Numbered from the stretch's first letter, positions 16,337 through 24,862 are shown. The stretch is DNA of 64,000 nucleotides from Pseudopelobacter sp964542535 (GCA_964542535.1 CAZIUE010000001.1:1-64000); one strand, 5' to 3'. Notes: generated by a model from the letters alone, not told the origin. Translations and numbers: made by a program.

Positions 16337-18421
16337 ATGGGACGGTTTGACACGAGCAAGATCCGCAATCTGGGCATCATCGCGCACGGTGGGGCCGGCA
16401 AGACTTCGCTGGCCGAGGCAATTCTCTTCGATACAAAGATGATCGACCGACTGGGACGGGTGGACGACGGCACGGCTACCATGGATTTCGAGCCAGAGGA
16501 GGTCAAACGCAAGATCTCCATCACATCGGCCCTTGATCACTGCGAGTGGAAGGATCACTCCATCCACATCGTGGATACTCCGGGCTATGGAAACTTTATC
16601 GCCGATACCCGCGCCTGCATGCGCGCCCTGGACTGCGCGGTGGTGATCCTCTCCGCCATATCCGGGGTCAAGGCCCAGACCGAAGAGGTCTGGAGTTGGG
16701 CCAGCGAGTTCGAGATCCCCCGCATCGCCTTTGTCAACAAGATGGACCGGGAGCGGGCCAACTTCCTGCGGGCCATCGATGATATGGAAAAAGCGCTGGG
16801 TGCCCGCGGCGTTGCCATTCAACTGCCCATCGGGGCCGAGGCCGATTTCCGGGGAATCATCGACCTGATCACCATGAAGGCGTTCTTCTACGCCGCGGAT
16901 GGTTCGGGCACCCATACGAATGGGGAGATTCCCGGCGAGTGTCTGGCCGAGGCTAACCGTCTGCGGGAGCAGATGGTGGAGACGGTGGCCGAGGCCTACG
17001 ACGCCCTGACGGAAAAGTACCTGGAGACGGGGGAGCTGACAGAGGAAGAGATCCTGGACGGCCTGCGGGTCGGCACCATGCGCAACACCTTCACCGCCGT
17101 GCTGTGCGGATCCGCCACCGCCAACATCGGCGTGGCGCACCTGCTGGATGCCATCTGTGCCTACCTGCCGTCACCCCTGGACCGCACCAAGGCGGTGGGC
17201 ACCCACCCCAAGAGCGGTGATGTCATCGAGCGCGGTCCGGACGAGTCGGAACCGTTCTCGGCGCTGGTCTTCAAGACCACCTCGGACCCCTACACCGGCA
17301 AGATCACCATCCTGCGGGTCTATTCCGGTGTCCTCAATTCGGACTCCACGGTGTTCAACTCCACGAAGGGGGTAGAAGAGCGCATCGGCCAGCTCTACGT
17401 GCTGGAGGGAAAGAAGCAGCATCCCATCAAGCAGGCGGTTGCCGGCGACATCGTGGCGGTGGCCAAGCTGAAGGAGACCGTGACCGGTGATACGCTCTGT
17501 AATCCGGCCAGCCCCATCGTCTTCGAACCTGCCAAGCAGCTGTTGCCGGTGATCTCCTACGCCATCGAGCCCAAGACCAAGGCCGACGAGGACAAGATCC
17601 ACAACGCCCTGCACCGCATGATTGAGGAAGAGCCGACCCTGGAGTCGCACCGCGACCCCAAGACCCGCGAGCTGATCGTCTCCGGCATGGGGCAGGTGCA
17701 TCTGGAAGTGATCGTGGAAAAGATGAAGCGTAAGTTCGGGGTGGATGTTGTGCTCAAGACCCCCAAGGTACCTTATCTGGAAACCATCCGCGGCTCGGCC
17801 AAGGTACAGGGCAAGTACAAGAAACAGTCGGGGGGACGGGGTCAGTACGGCGACTGCTGGATCGAGATGTCTCCCACCGGGCGGGGCGAGGGGTATGTCT
17901 TCGAGGACAAAATCGTCGGTGGAGTTATTCCGCGCCAGTATATCCCGGCCGTTGACCGGGGCATCAGCGACGCGGCCCAGGAGGGGTTCCTGGCCGGCTA
18001 CCCGGTGGTGGACTTCAGGGTGGCGCTTTACGACGGCTCCTTCCACACGGTGGACTCCTCGGAAATGGCCTTCAAGGTGGCCGGCTCCATGGCGTTCAAG
18101 AAAGCCATGGAGATCTGCAAGCCGGTGCTTCTCGAACCGATCATGAACATGAAGGTTACCGTGCCGGACGAGAACATGGGTGATGTCATCGGCGACCTGA
18201 ATTCTCGCCGCGGCAAGGTGGTGGGGGTGGAGCCCAAGGCAAACTCCCAGATCATCCGGGCGGTGGTGCCCATGTCCGAGGTACTTGCCTACTCCAACGA
18301 CCTGAAGTCCATGACCAGCGACCGGGGCATGTTCACGGTGGAATTCTCCCACTACGAGGAACTGCCCACCCATCTGGCGCAGAAGGTCGTTGCCGATGCA
18401 AATGCGGCCAAGAAGGAATGA
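16337..18421 (+). CDS. Elongation factor G paralogue (EF-G-2 type)
   Basis: 694 residues with all five EF-G domains. Compared with the canonical FusA at 40251 the GTPase site differs: G1 is AHGGAGKT (not AHIDAGKT), switch I reads RKISIT, and G3 is DTPGY with Tyr84 where canonical EF-G has the catalytic His. NKMD (G4) is intact. These changes are those of the EF-G-like paralogue family known from Thermus and others, which binds GTP and the ribosome but whose task is not settled. AAGGAGGA precedes ATG 16337. The gene stands alone, outside the ribosomal cluster. Confidence 0.9.
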   Translation: MGRFDTSKIRNLGIIAHGGAGKTSLAEAILFDTKMIDRLGRVDDGTATMDFEPEEVKRKISITSALDHCEWKDHSIHIVDTPGYGNFIADTRACMRALDCAVVILSAISGVKAQTEEVWSWASEFEIPRIAFVNKMDRERANFLRAIDDMEKALGARGVAIQLPIGAEADFRGIIDLITMKAFFYAADGSGTHTNGEIPGECLAEANRLREQMVETVAEAYDALTEKYLETGELTEEEILDGLRVGTMRNTFTAVLCGSATANIGVAHLLDAICAYLPSPLDRTKAVGTHPKSGDVIERGPDESEPFSALVFKTTSDPYTGKITILRVYSGVLNSDSTVFNSTKGVEERIGQLYVLEGKKQHPIKQAVAGDIVAVAKLKETVTGDTLCNPASPIVFEPAKQLLPVISYAIEPKTKADEDKIHNALHRMIEEEPTLESHRDPKTRELIVSGMGQVHLEVIVEKMKRKFGVDVVLKTPKVPYLETIRGSAKVQGKYKKQSGGRGQYGDCWIEMSPTGRGEGYVFEDKIVGGVIPRQYIPAVDRGISDAAQEGFLAGYPVVDFRVALYDGSFHTVDSSEMAFKVAGSMAFKKAMEICKPVLLEPIMNMKVTVPDENMGDVIGDLNSRRGKVVGVEPKANSQIIRAVVPMSEVLAYSNDLKSMTSDRGMFTVEFSHYEELPTHLAQKVVADANAAKKE

Positions 18422-18440
18422 ACGTAGCACACTAACAACG

Positions 18441-18492
18441 AATGCATGCCGGACCAGTGCCCTTTGACGGGCAGCCTGCTCCGGCATGCATT
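18441..18492 (+). repeat. Long inverted repeat between the EF-G paralogue and the SPOR gene
   Basis: Perfect 13-bp arms (18441-18453 and 18480-18492) enclose a second 5-bp hairpin (18458-18462 with 18469-18473). There is no T run after it on the plus strand, so it may be an mRNA-stabilising or processing hairpin rather than a simple terminator. Confidence 0.7.
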
Positions 18493-18511
18493 GACTGCTT
18501 TGGAGGTTCCC

Positions 18512-19567
18512 ATGGGTCCCAGCCGTAATTCTGATCAGGTGTTCAGCCTGAACTCCCGCTTTTGTGGCGGCACAGCTCCACGTGCGGTTCTGGCATGCTG
18601 TCTGGCGCTGGCGCTGGCGTGCTCTGCCTGCGACCGCCTCGGCCAGAATCAGGAGGAGGACGCTGTTTCGGCCGATGCGGTGCAGAAGTTGCCGTTGCCG
18701 CAGCACGCTCAGGAACAGCCTCCGACTGCCCCCCAAGTCTCCCCGGTGGAGAACAAGGACGCTGCTCCGGCTGCCTCCAGTCAGCCTGCGCCGGTTCAGG
18801 CGTCCGCCGCTCCGGCGGGAAAACCGTTGCCCGAGACACGGAAAGAGGGCCAGAAGAAGCCCGCACCCATAGTGGATGAGAAAAAACCGCTATCCGGACG
18901 CGCCGTTGCGGCAGGTGAACGGAAGGGGGGAGCCTCAGCCAAGGGAGAAGCCAAGTCCCCCGCCCCGGCGGGCAGAGCCACGGCATCCTCCGTTGATAAA
19001 AAGACGCCTCCTGCCGCGGCGTCCCGGACTGACAGAACGCCTGCCGCCGCCACAACGCCGGCAGTCATGAACGTCGGAAAGAAGAAGGCATCGCCTGCGT
19101 CGGCCGGTGCCCACTCCGGAACATGGAGAGTTGTCATGGGACCCTATCTGCTGGAGGAGAGCATGGCCTCCGATCTGACCAGGGTCAGGAAGGCCGGGTT
19201 CAGCGCGACCATCCAGAACACGGGCCGCCGGACCGCCGCCATGAACCGTCTGTTTCTGGGCCAGTTTGACGACCGGGCCGCGGCTCAGGCAGAACTGGAG
19301 AAACTCAAACGGCATACCTCGGACGCTTTCATCCTTGAGCACGGCGGCAAACATGCGGTCTATGCCGGCTCGTATCTCCTGGAAAACCGTGCCCGCTCCG
19401 AAAAGGACCGCCTGGCAGCCGCGGGCTTCACGCTGGGGCTCAGGCGTACCGATGTGGCAGTCCCCTCCCGGCGGCTGGTGACCGGGGTCTACCGCGATCG
19501 GGCAGCAGCCGAAAAGGTACGGAAAAAGCTTGAGGCCGCGGGCGTGAAGAGTTCGCTGGTCAACTAG
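18512..19567 (+). CDS. SPOR-domain protein, probable lipoprotein
   Basis: 351 residues. A hydrophobic segment near residues 25-40 ends in LALACSAC, with a possible lipidation Cys. Then a ~165-residue disordered Ala/Pro/Lys linker (periplasm spanning) and a C-terminal ~145 residues with two SPOR-like repeats (TWRVVMGPYLLEESMASDL and YAGSYLLENRARSEKDRL). SPOR domains bind denuded peptidoglycan at division sites. Start ATG 18512 is set by TGGAGG five bases upstream; an earlier in-frame ATG lies inside the inverted repeat. The next gene starts six bases after its stop. Confidence 0.82.
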   Translation: MGPSRNSDQVFSLNSRFCGGTAPRAVLACCLALALACSACDRLGQNQEEDAVSADAVQKLPLPQHAQEQPPTAPQVSPVENKDAAPAASSQPAPVQASAAPAGKPLPETRKEGQKKPAPIVDEKKPLSGRAVAAGERKGGASAKGEAKSPAPAGRATASSVDKKTPPAAASRTDRTPAAATTPAVMNVGKKKASPASAGAHSGTWRVVMGPYLLEESMASDLTRVRKAGFSATIQNTGRRTAAMNRLFLGQFDDRAAAQAELEKLKRHTSDAFILEHGGKHAVYAGSYLLENRARSEKDRLAAAGFTLGLRRTDVAVPSRRLVTGVYRDRAAAEKVRKKLEAAGVKSSLVN

Positions 19568-19573
19568 CCGCTC

Positions 19574-20485
19574 ATGACGGGCAAGATCAGGCTGAGGATA
19601 CCCTCCTCCATTGCCGGGCTGATCGGTCCGGCTGCGGGGAGAGAGGCAAAACTGGAAGCGGTGGAGGACGCCCGGCGTTTTTCCCCACCCGAACGGGTTA
19701 CGCTGTTGTTCTGTCTCATGCGCGATGGGGATGACACCGTCAGGCAGGCTGCAACGGCCGTCTTTGGCGCGCTTGCCGATGAGGCCCTGCTGGCCTGCGT
19801 CGCCGCTGCCGGCACCCATCCCGTCATCCTGGATTCCATTGCCAAGGTCCATCACGCCAGACCCGCGGTTGCCGCGGCGCTGCTGGCCTGCTCGATGCTC
19901 TCCCCCGCGGCGGCCGCCTTTCTCGGCGGCCCGGCCCCCGCGCCTGATATTTCTCAGGAAGCTGCTGACGGAACCGCCACCGACGCGGGGAACCCGGATG
20001 TGCCGCCGATCGGGGATCAGGCGCTGGCAGCAGCGTCTGATCCGGAAGGGGCGGTCGCTGACGATGAGGAGGGATTTCTCAGCAAATACCAGATGCTGCA
20101 GCGCATGGGTATCAGTGAAAAAATCAAGATGGCTCTTACCGGCGACAAGGAATGGCGCGCCATCCTGGTCAACGACAGCAACAAGCTGGTGTCGGGCAGC
20201 GTTATCAAGAATCCCCGCATCAGCGAGGCCGAGATCCTGCAATTCCTCAAGGTCGGCGTACAGAATGACGAGATTATCCGCCTGATCTGCGCCAACAAGG
20301 AATGGGTCAAGAACTATCAGATCCGCAAGGCACTGATCGATTGCCCCAAGACGCCGCTGCCCAACGCCTTGCGCTTTCTTGCGACCATGGGGGAGAAGGA
20401 CATCGCCTCCTATGCCAAGAGCAAGAACGTTTCTTCGGTACTTTCTACGCAGGCCAAAAGAATCCTGCTGTCCAGAAAAAAGTAG
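19574..20485 (+). CDS. Conserved protein with HEAT-like N-terminus
   Basis: 303 residues, soluble. Residues ~20-110 look like HEAT/DUF2336-type helical repeats (LLFCLMRDGDDTVRQAAT). Residues ~110-160 are an acidic linker. Residues ~165-303 form a well-defined domain (KIKMALTGDKEWRAILVNDS, then VIKNPRISEAEIL, then NKEWVKNYQIRKAL) that I associate with proteins of unknown function in Geobacter and myxobacteria. It sits between the SPOR gene and the MglA-like GTPase (gaps of 6 and 16 bases) and is probably cotranscribed with both. Confidence 0.75.
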   Translation: MTGKIRLRIPSSIAGLIGPAAGREAKLEAVEDARRFSPPERVTLLFCLMRDGDDTVRQAATAVFGALADEALLACVAAAGTHPVILDSIAKVHHARPAVAAALLACSMLSPAAAAFLGGPAPAPDISQEAADGTATDAGNPDVPPIGDQALAAASDPEGAVADDEEGFLSKYQMLQRMGISEKIKMALTGDKEWRAILVNDSNKLVSGSVIKNPRISEAEILQFLKVGVQNDEIIRLICANKEWVKNYQIRKALIDCPKTPLPNALRFLATMGEKDIASYAKSKNVSSVLSTQAKRILLSRKK

Positions 20486-20501
20486 CGGGTCTGGAGTCCG
20501 A

Positions 20502-21362
20502 ATGGCGCTCGTCAATCACGCAACACGGGAGATCAACGCAAAGATCGTTTACTATGGTCCGGAACAGAGCGGCAAATCCACCTCTCTGCGGTATGTTCAC
20601 TCCAGAATCCGACCTTCCCTGCGCAGCGAATTGAAGAGTATCCCCGCCAGCGGATCACCCGTGCTCTTTTTCGATTTTACCCCCTTCCAGCAACCGGTTT
20701 TCGACGGTTACCGTCTCCGTTTTCATATCTACACCCTGCAGGGGCCGGTAGCAAATCCGGCTGCCTGGAAGATGACCCTGAAGGGCGCCGACGGCCTGGT
20801 GCTGGTTATGGATGTGGCGCCGGGAAAGTATCGGGCCGATGTGCAGAGTCTTGCGCAACTGCGGGACTTTCTGGATAGTTACGGCTTGGGGCTGGATGAT
20901 GTTCCCGCCGTGCTGCAACTCAACAAAGCCGACCTCTCCCGTGAGCTTGTCGCCGATGTGGCTGCCCGGGGGCTGGGGTTGAGGGGGTGTCCTTCCTTTC
21001 CGGCAAACGCCCTGGCTGGGGAGGGGGTGCTGGAGACCCTGTCGGCCCTGTCGACACTGGTCATGGCCCGAATCGGGGAACGCGACGATCTGCCCCTCAG
21101 GCACGCCCCGGTGACCGCTCCCACCGACAGTGAGCCAACGGGCATGGGTGACCGGGTGCGGGACGGGGAAGCGGAACATGAGCCTCTTGAGGTTTTGTCG
21201 CTGCCTGGGGATGAGTCTCCGCTCCAGGCGGTCGGACGGGTGAGCCTGGAGGGGGAGGATGTTCGCGTGGAGGGGGGGACGGTGGTCATACCGCTCAAGA
21301 TCAACTCTCCCCTGGGAGTCCAACGGCTGACGGTAACCGTCATGGTCGCTCCCGACCCCTAG
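20502..21362 (+). CDS. MglA-like small GTPase with C-terminal extension
   Basis: 286 residues. Residues 1-190 match the MglA fold: INAKIVYYGPEQSGKST (G1, Lys25), LFFDF at 55-59, TLQGPV at 78-83, LVLVMD, and LNKADL (G4). Alignment to Myxococcus MglA puts Pro53 at catalytic Arg53 and Pro82 at catalytic Gln82, so hydrolysis should be very slow even with an MglB-type activator. The last ~95 residues are an extra acidic domain ending in a beta-rich segment. Start ATG 20502 follows CTGGAG. No MglB/roadblock gene is adjacent. Its 3' end overlaps the convergent methyltransferase gene by 23 bases. Confidence 0.82.
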   Translation: MALVNHATREINAKIVYYGPEQSGKSTSLRYVHSRIRPSLRSELKSIPASGSPVLFFDFTPFQQPVFDGYRLRFHIYTLQGPVANPAAWKMTLKGADGLVLVMDVAPGKYRADVQSLAQLRDFLDSYGLGLDDVPAVLQLNKADLSRELVADVAARGLGLRGCPSFPANALAGEGVLETLSALSTLVMARIGERDDLPLRHAPVTAPTDSEPTGMGDRVRDGEAEHEPLEVLSLPGDESPLQAVGRVSLEGEDVRVEGGTVVIPLKINSPLGVQRLTVTVMVAPDP

Positions 21363-21942
21363 CCCTAGGGGGGGTGACGATTGTGTCCGGTCTTCGCGGA
21401 AAGGGGAGCAGGAACGGCACCCGCTGCTGGTAGCGGCGGTAGCGGTTGCCGAATTCTTCCCTCAGGCGACGTTCCTCCAACAGGGCGCCGATAACGAAGT
21501 AGGTTGTCGCCAACGTTGTCAACAGGGCTCGCTGCGCCGTCATTACCGGGCTCAGCAGCAGGAACAGAATCGACAACAGATAGAGCGGGTGCCGTGTCAG
21601 ACCGTACCATCCCTGATCGATCAGGCGGGAGGTCAGGCCCGCGCCGATTCCCAGGAAGTCCAGGATACCGGTCTGACGCAGACAGAAGAACAGGACGACC
21701 GCATCCAGAATTTGGAGCAGGTACATGACCAGGCTCGCGGCTCCCGGAGCGAAATACAGCACCCGTCCGCAGCCGTCGGCTGCCATGACCCAGGCAAACA
21801 TGGTCAGGGACAGCAGGTTGTAGCAGAGACGGTACGCGGCCTTCCCTGTGGCGCTCTCACGGCATGCCAGCCTCTTGACTCCGCGTGAGGCCAGCAGGGA
21901 ATGCAGGAACGCAAACAGCATGAAGCGGAGCGTGAATGGCAT
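21340..21942 (-). CDS. Isoprenylcysteine/phospholipid methyltransferase-like membrane protein
   Basis: 200 residues with about five membrane helices. The C-terminal half has the ICMT/PEMT pattern: YGLTRHPLYLLSILFLL and, near the end, FGNRYRRYQQRVPFLLPF. Such proteins are SAM-dependent methyltransferases of membrane substrates; the substrate here is unknown. ATG 21942 is the first Met at the hydrophobic region, but the nearest AAGGAG is 18 bases away, so the real start may be a non-ATG codon slightly upstream. Confidence 0.72.
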   Translation of the reverse strand: MPFTLRFMLFAFLHSLLASRGVKRLACRESATGKAAYRLCYNLLSLTMFAWVMAADGCGRVLYFAPGAASLVMYLLQILDAVVLFFCLRQTGILDFLGIGAGLTSRLIDQGWYGLTRHPLYLLSILFLLLSPVMTAQRALLTTLATTYFVIGALLEERRLREEFGNRYRRYQQRVPFLLPFPRRPDTIVTPPRARGRERP

Positions 21943-22000
21943 GAAATCGTGCAGAACGGACTCCTTGAATGTGATGTCCGGCAAGAGTAGTATTACAACC

Positions 22001-22029
22001 TTGTGTGTACAACCGCTCCATGATATATA
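22001..22029 (+). promoter_or_regulatory. Promoter of the kinase-BON gene
   Basis: TTGTGT (22001-22006), 17-base spacer, TATATA (22024-22029), about 40 bases before ATG 22071. Confidence 0.55.
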
Positions 22030-22070
22030 GCGAGCGCACATGCGTACCGTAAACTTGCAGGAGGGTGGTA

Positions 22071-22898
22071 ATGGCAATCATCACAATGTCGCGGCAGATG
22101 GGTACGGGAGCTTACCAGATAGCCACGGAAGTCGCAAAGAAACTCAAGTTTACCTTCGTGGATGGCGACCTGATCACGGCCTGCGCGACAAAATACGGGC
22201 TTTCTCCTGAAATGCTCCAGATGGTGGATGAGAAACCCCCCTCGTACAACACCGTCGAAGACCGTAAACGTGCCGCAGCCCTGAATACCATCGAATTGAT
22301 CCTGCTGGACTATGCCCGCAAGGGCAATGTGGTGCTCTATGGCAGGGGCTGCCAGTATCTGCTGAAAGAGTGCGGCAATGTATTGCGTCTGCGCATCATC
22401 GCCGACTTTGAGGACCGGGTGGAGCGTTTTGCCGAGCGGGAGTGGATTGACCCCGACCTGGCGCGTTCCATGACGCGCCGTAGCGACCATCAGCGTCATG
22501 GTTTCATTCATTTCTACTTCAACCGCGCCTGGGACGACCCCCTGGGGTACGACATCACGTTCAACACCTCGCGTCTCTCCCCGGAATCGGTCGTGGAAAG
22601 CATTGTGGTCGCTGCCAGGGATCCCTACCTGAAGGAGGCAGAAGAGGCTGCTGCTCCCCTGATCGATAACGCGATCCTGACGACCCGGATCAAGATTGCG
22701 CTCCTGAACGCCATGGATCTGGACTATCGCCCCTTCAAGATCGATGTCGAGGATGGAGACGTGTCTCTCAGCGGGTATCTGACATCCGAAGAGGAGAAGA
22801 AGAGCGCCATCAGGATCGTCAGGTCCGTTGCTGGGGTGGAGAATGTGTCAGAGGATATTCAGGTGGTGAACTACGACGCCTACCGGGACAAGAGCTAG
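22071..22898 (+). CDS. Cytidylate kinase-like protein fused to a BON domain
   Basis: 275 residues. Residues 1-190 are the 'cytidylate kinase-like' P-loop family: SRQMGTGAYQIATEVAKKL at the N-terminus, VDGDLI, GNVVLYGRGCQYLL, and a typical DYDITFNTSRL-like end (here GYDITFNTSRLSPESVV). Residues ~205-275 are a BON domain (LTTRIKIALLNAMDLD..., SLSGYLTSEEEKKSAIRIV, VENVSEDIQVV), normally a periplasmic lipid-binding module. No signal peptide is present, so this BON domain should be cytoplasmic. Start ATG 22071 follows GGAGGG. Substrate unknown; true CMP kinase activity is not assured. Confidence 0.8.
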   Translation: MAIITMSRQMGTGAYQIATEVAKKLKFTFVDGDLITACATKYGLSPEMLQMVDEKPPSYNTVEDRKRAAALNTIELILLDYARKGNVVLYGRGCQYLLKECGNVLRLRIIADFEDRVERFAEREWIDPDLARSMTRRSDHQRHGFIHFYFNRAWDDPLGYDITFNTSRLSPESVVESIVVAARDPYLKEAEEAAAPLIDNAILTTRIKIALLNAMDLDYRPFKIDVEDGDVSLSGYLTSEEEKKSAIRIVRSVAGVENVSEDIQVVNYDAYRDKS

Positions 22899-22936
22899 CG
22901 GTCTGTTTCTTCTGCTGTTGTGGCGACCGGTTCCGA

Positions 22937-23821
22937 TTATCCCCGGCGCCGTTGTTCCAGGCGTTCCCTGAGGGGGGCGAGGAGGTCTGCGCTGAAGCGG
23001 ATACCTCCCCGCCCCTTTCCCATTTCAAGGCCCGCCTCGATGCCGTGGAAATCCGAACCTCCGGTCATGAGCAGCTCACCCTCCTGAGCCCGTCGCCGCA
23101 GATGGTCCATTTCCTCAGGCATGGCCTGGTTGTTGTACACCTCGATGCCGTCGAGTCCCAAACGTTTCAGCTCCGTAATGATGCCCCAGAGCCGGGTCAT
23201 GTCCTGGGTGATGGACGTCGGGTGCGCCAGGACCGCGATACCGCCCAGACGCCGGATCTCGGGGATTGCCTCCTCCATGGGCCAGTAGCGTTTGGGCACG
23301 TTGCAGGGGGTAAGGTAGCGCCTGAATGCGTCCTCGACGCTCTTTACGTACCCCCGCCCGAGCAGTGCCCGCGCGATGTGGGGCCGCCCGAGGGAGTCCC
23401 CGGCGTGGACAAGAACCTCGTCCAGGGTGAGTGGCGTGCGTCCCTCGTGGACCAGGCGCTGGTTGATCCTGTCCAGTATCTCGCCGTTTCTATGCGCCCT
23501 GGACTGACGGAAACCGTCCAATGTTGCGCGAAATCCGGCGTCGGTGTGGTCGATTCCGTATCCCAGCAGGTGAACGTCCTGATGGGGGCCGTACTGCACG
23601 GACAATTCCACAGCGGGGATGAGTTCGATACCGTTCTGAGCTGCCTGGCGGGCGGCCATGTCAACCGCTGCCGTGGTGTCGTGATCTGCGATTGCCACGG
23701 CCGTCAGGTCAAGCCGGCGGGCCTCGTTCATTAGGGCCGTGGGAGTGAGGGCGCCATCCGAGCAGCTGGAGTGAATGTGCAGATCGATGTAACCGGGGAT
23801 GGAGGGTGGCATGGGAGGCAT
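22937..23821 (-). CDS. PHP-domain phosphoesterase (YciV / RNase AM type)
   Basis: 294 residues. PHP metal ligands are visible: DLHIHSSCSDG near residue 13, ADHDTT near 46, VELS, HLLGYGID, VLAHPTS, and GSDFHG near 257. The closest characterised relatives are E. coli RNase AM (YciV/Rnm) and 3',5'-nucleoside bisphosphate phosphatase. It would remove 3'-phosphates from pAp or 5' nucleotides from short RNA, depending on Mn2+. Convergent with the kinase-BON gene. Confidence 0.88.
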   Translation of the reverse strand: MPPMPPSIPGYIDLHIHSSCSDGALTPTALMNEARRLDLTAVAIADHDTTAAVDMAARQAAQNGIELIPAVELSVQYGPHQDVHLLGYGIDHTDAGFRATLDGFRQSRAHRNGEILDRINQRLVHEGRTPLTLDEVLVHAGDSLGRPHIARALLGRGYVKSVEDAFRRYLTPCNVPKRYWPMEEAIPEIRRLGGIAVLAHPTSITQDMTRLWGIITELKRLGLDGIEVYNNQAMPEEMDHLRRRAQEGELLMTGGSDFHGIEAGLEMGKGRGGIRFSADLLAPLRERLEQRRRG

Positions 23822-23892
23822 AGTAGCCTTGGGTTGCGCAAAAGTAAAACCATCTCTTGCACCACTGCCTGGTCTGGGCTAGCATACCGACC

Positions 23893-24549
23893 ATGAACGA
23901 CGATCAGATCCACTGCGTGATGGCGGCTCTGCGCCAGGAGTATCCCACCTGGCGGAAGCCGGCGGTCACGGTTGTTTCCGAGTGTGTGCGCAGCCCCTTC
24001 AGGGTGCTGGTATCCTGTCTCATTTCACTACGTACCCGTGATGAGGTGACCGCGGCGGCGTCGGCACGACTCTTTGCCCGCGCCGACACGCCGCAGCGCA
24101 TGGTGGAGCTTGACGCCGAAGAGATCGGCGCCCTGATCTATCCGGCCGGTTTCTACCGCACGAAATCTGTCCAGATCCTTGAACTGGCGCGTCGTCTGGT
24201 GGTGGAGCATGGGGGGGAGGTGCCGGATGACCTGGATCAGCTGCTGGAATTCAGAGGAGTCGGTCGCAAAACCGCCAATCTGGTAGTGGCGCTCGGTTTC
24301 GGCAAGCCCGCCATCTGCGTCGATACGCACGTGCACCGTATCTGCAACCGCCTCGGTTATGTAACAACCGCTTCTCCGATGGAAACGGAAATGGTCTTGC
24401 GCGCACAGCTGCCGGACGAGTACTGGATCGAAATCAATGAGCTCCTTGTGGCCTTTGGCCAGAACCAGTGCCACCCGCTCTCTCCCCGCTGCTCAACATG
24501 CCCCGTTGCCCGCTTCTGTGCCCGTATCGGCGTAAAGCGTTGCCGTTAG
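23893..24549 (+). CDS. nth: Endonuclease III (DNA glycosylase/AP lyase)
   Basis: 218 residues. Base-excision repair enzyme for oxidised pyrimidines. The helix-hairpin-helix LEFRGVGRKTANLVV contains the catalytic Lys, and VDTHVHR the catalytic Asp. The C-terminal 4Fe-4S motif C-x6-C-x2-C-x5-C is intact (CHPLSPRCSTCPVARFC). Start ATG 23893 lacks a clear ribosome site; an upstream in-frame ATG would add 12 unlikely residues. The last ~10 residues are basic. Confidence 0.92.
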   Translation: MNDDQIHCVMAALRQEYPTWRKPAVTVVSECVRSPFRVLVSCLISLRTRDEVTAAASARLFARADTPQRMVELDAEEIGALIYPAGFYRTKSVQILELARRLVVEHGGEVPDDLDQLLEFRGVGRKTANLVVALGFGKPAICVDTHVHRICNRLGYVTTASPMETEMVLRAQLPDEYWIEINELLVAFGQNQCHPLSPRCSTCPVARFCARIGVKRCR

Positions 24550-24723
24550 CCGCCGCTATGGCTCCTGATGCGTAGCGACGGCGCGGGCAGGAGGGCTGTC
24601 CGTGGATGAAAAATCGCCCTGATTGTGGTGCGTAGCACCGTCCCGCCTGTTCGCTCCCTGAACATGGCGGCACGTAGGCCGGCGACTGATGACCGATTTT
24701 TTTCGCTATAACAAAAAAACAAA

Positions 24724-24752
24724 TTGACAAGTGAGAGCATTTTCTTTATAGA
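24724..24752 (+). promoter_or_regulatory. Strong promoter of the tRNA-tuf operon
   Basis: TTGACA (24724-24729), 17-base spacer, TATAGA (24747-24752), in an A/T-rich tract, 35 bases before the first tRNA. The preceding 24550-24720 shows two copies of tgcgtagc 60 bases apart and a T7 run but no gene. Confidence 0.85.
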
Positions 24753-24786
24753 CATAAATTCTGTTCAGGAACTGGCGTGAGCCGAG

Positions 24787-24862
24787 GCTGGCGTAGCTCA
24801 ATTGGCAGAGCAGCTGACTTGTAATCAGCAGGTTGCGGGTTCGAGTCCCATCGCCAGCTCCA
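24787..24862 (+). tRNA. tRNA-Thr (anticodon TGT)
   Basis: 76-base cloverleaf with 7-bp acceptor gctggcg/cgccagc, anticodon TGT in loop cttgtaa, T-loop ttcgagt and encoded CCA. First of four tRNA genes ahead of tuf. Confidence 0.97.

Noticed and set aside
17171..18736. 521-codon minus-strand frame over the EF-G paralogue
   Set aside because: Antisense shadow of a conserved gene with His/Val-rich translation and no motif.
22952..23734. 260-codon plus-strand frame opposite the PHP gene
   Set aside because: The minus strand carries intact PHP metal motifs; the plus frame has none.
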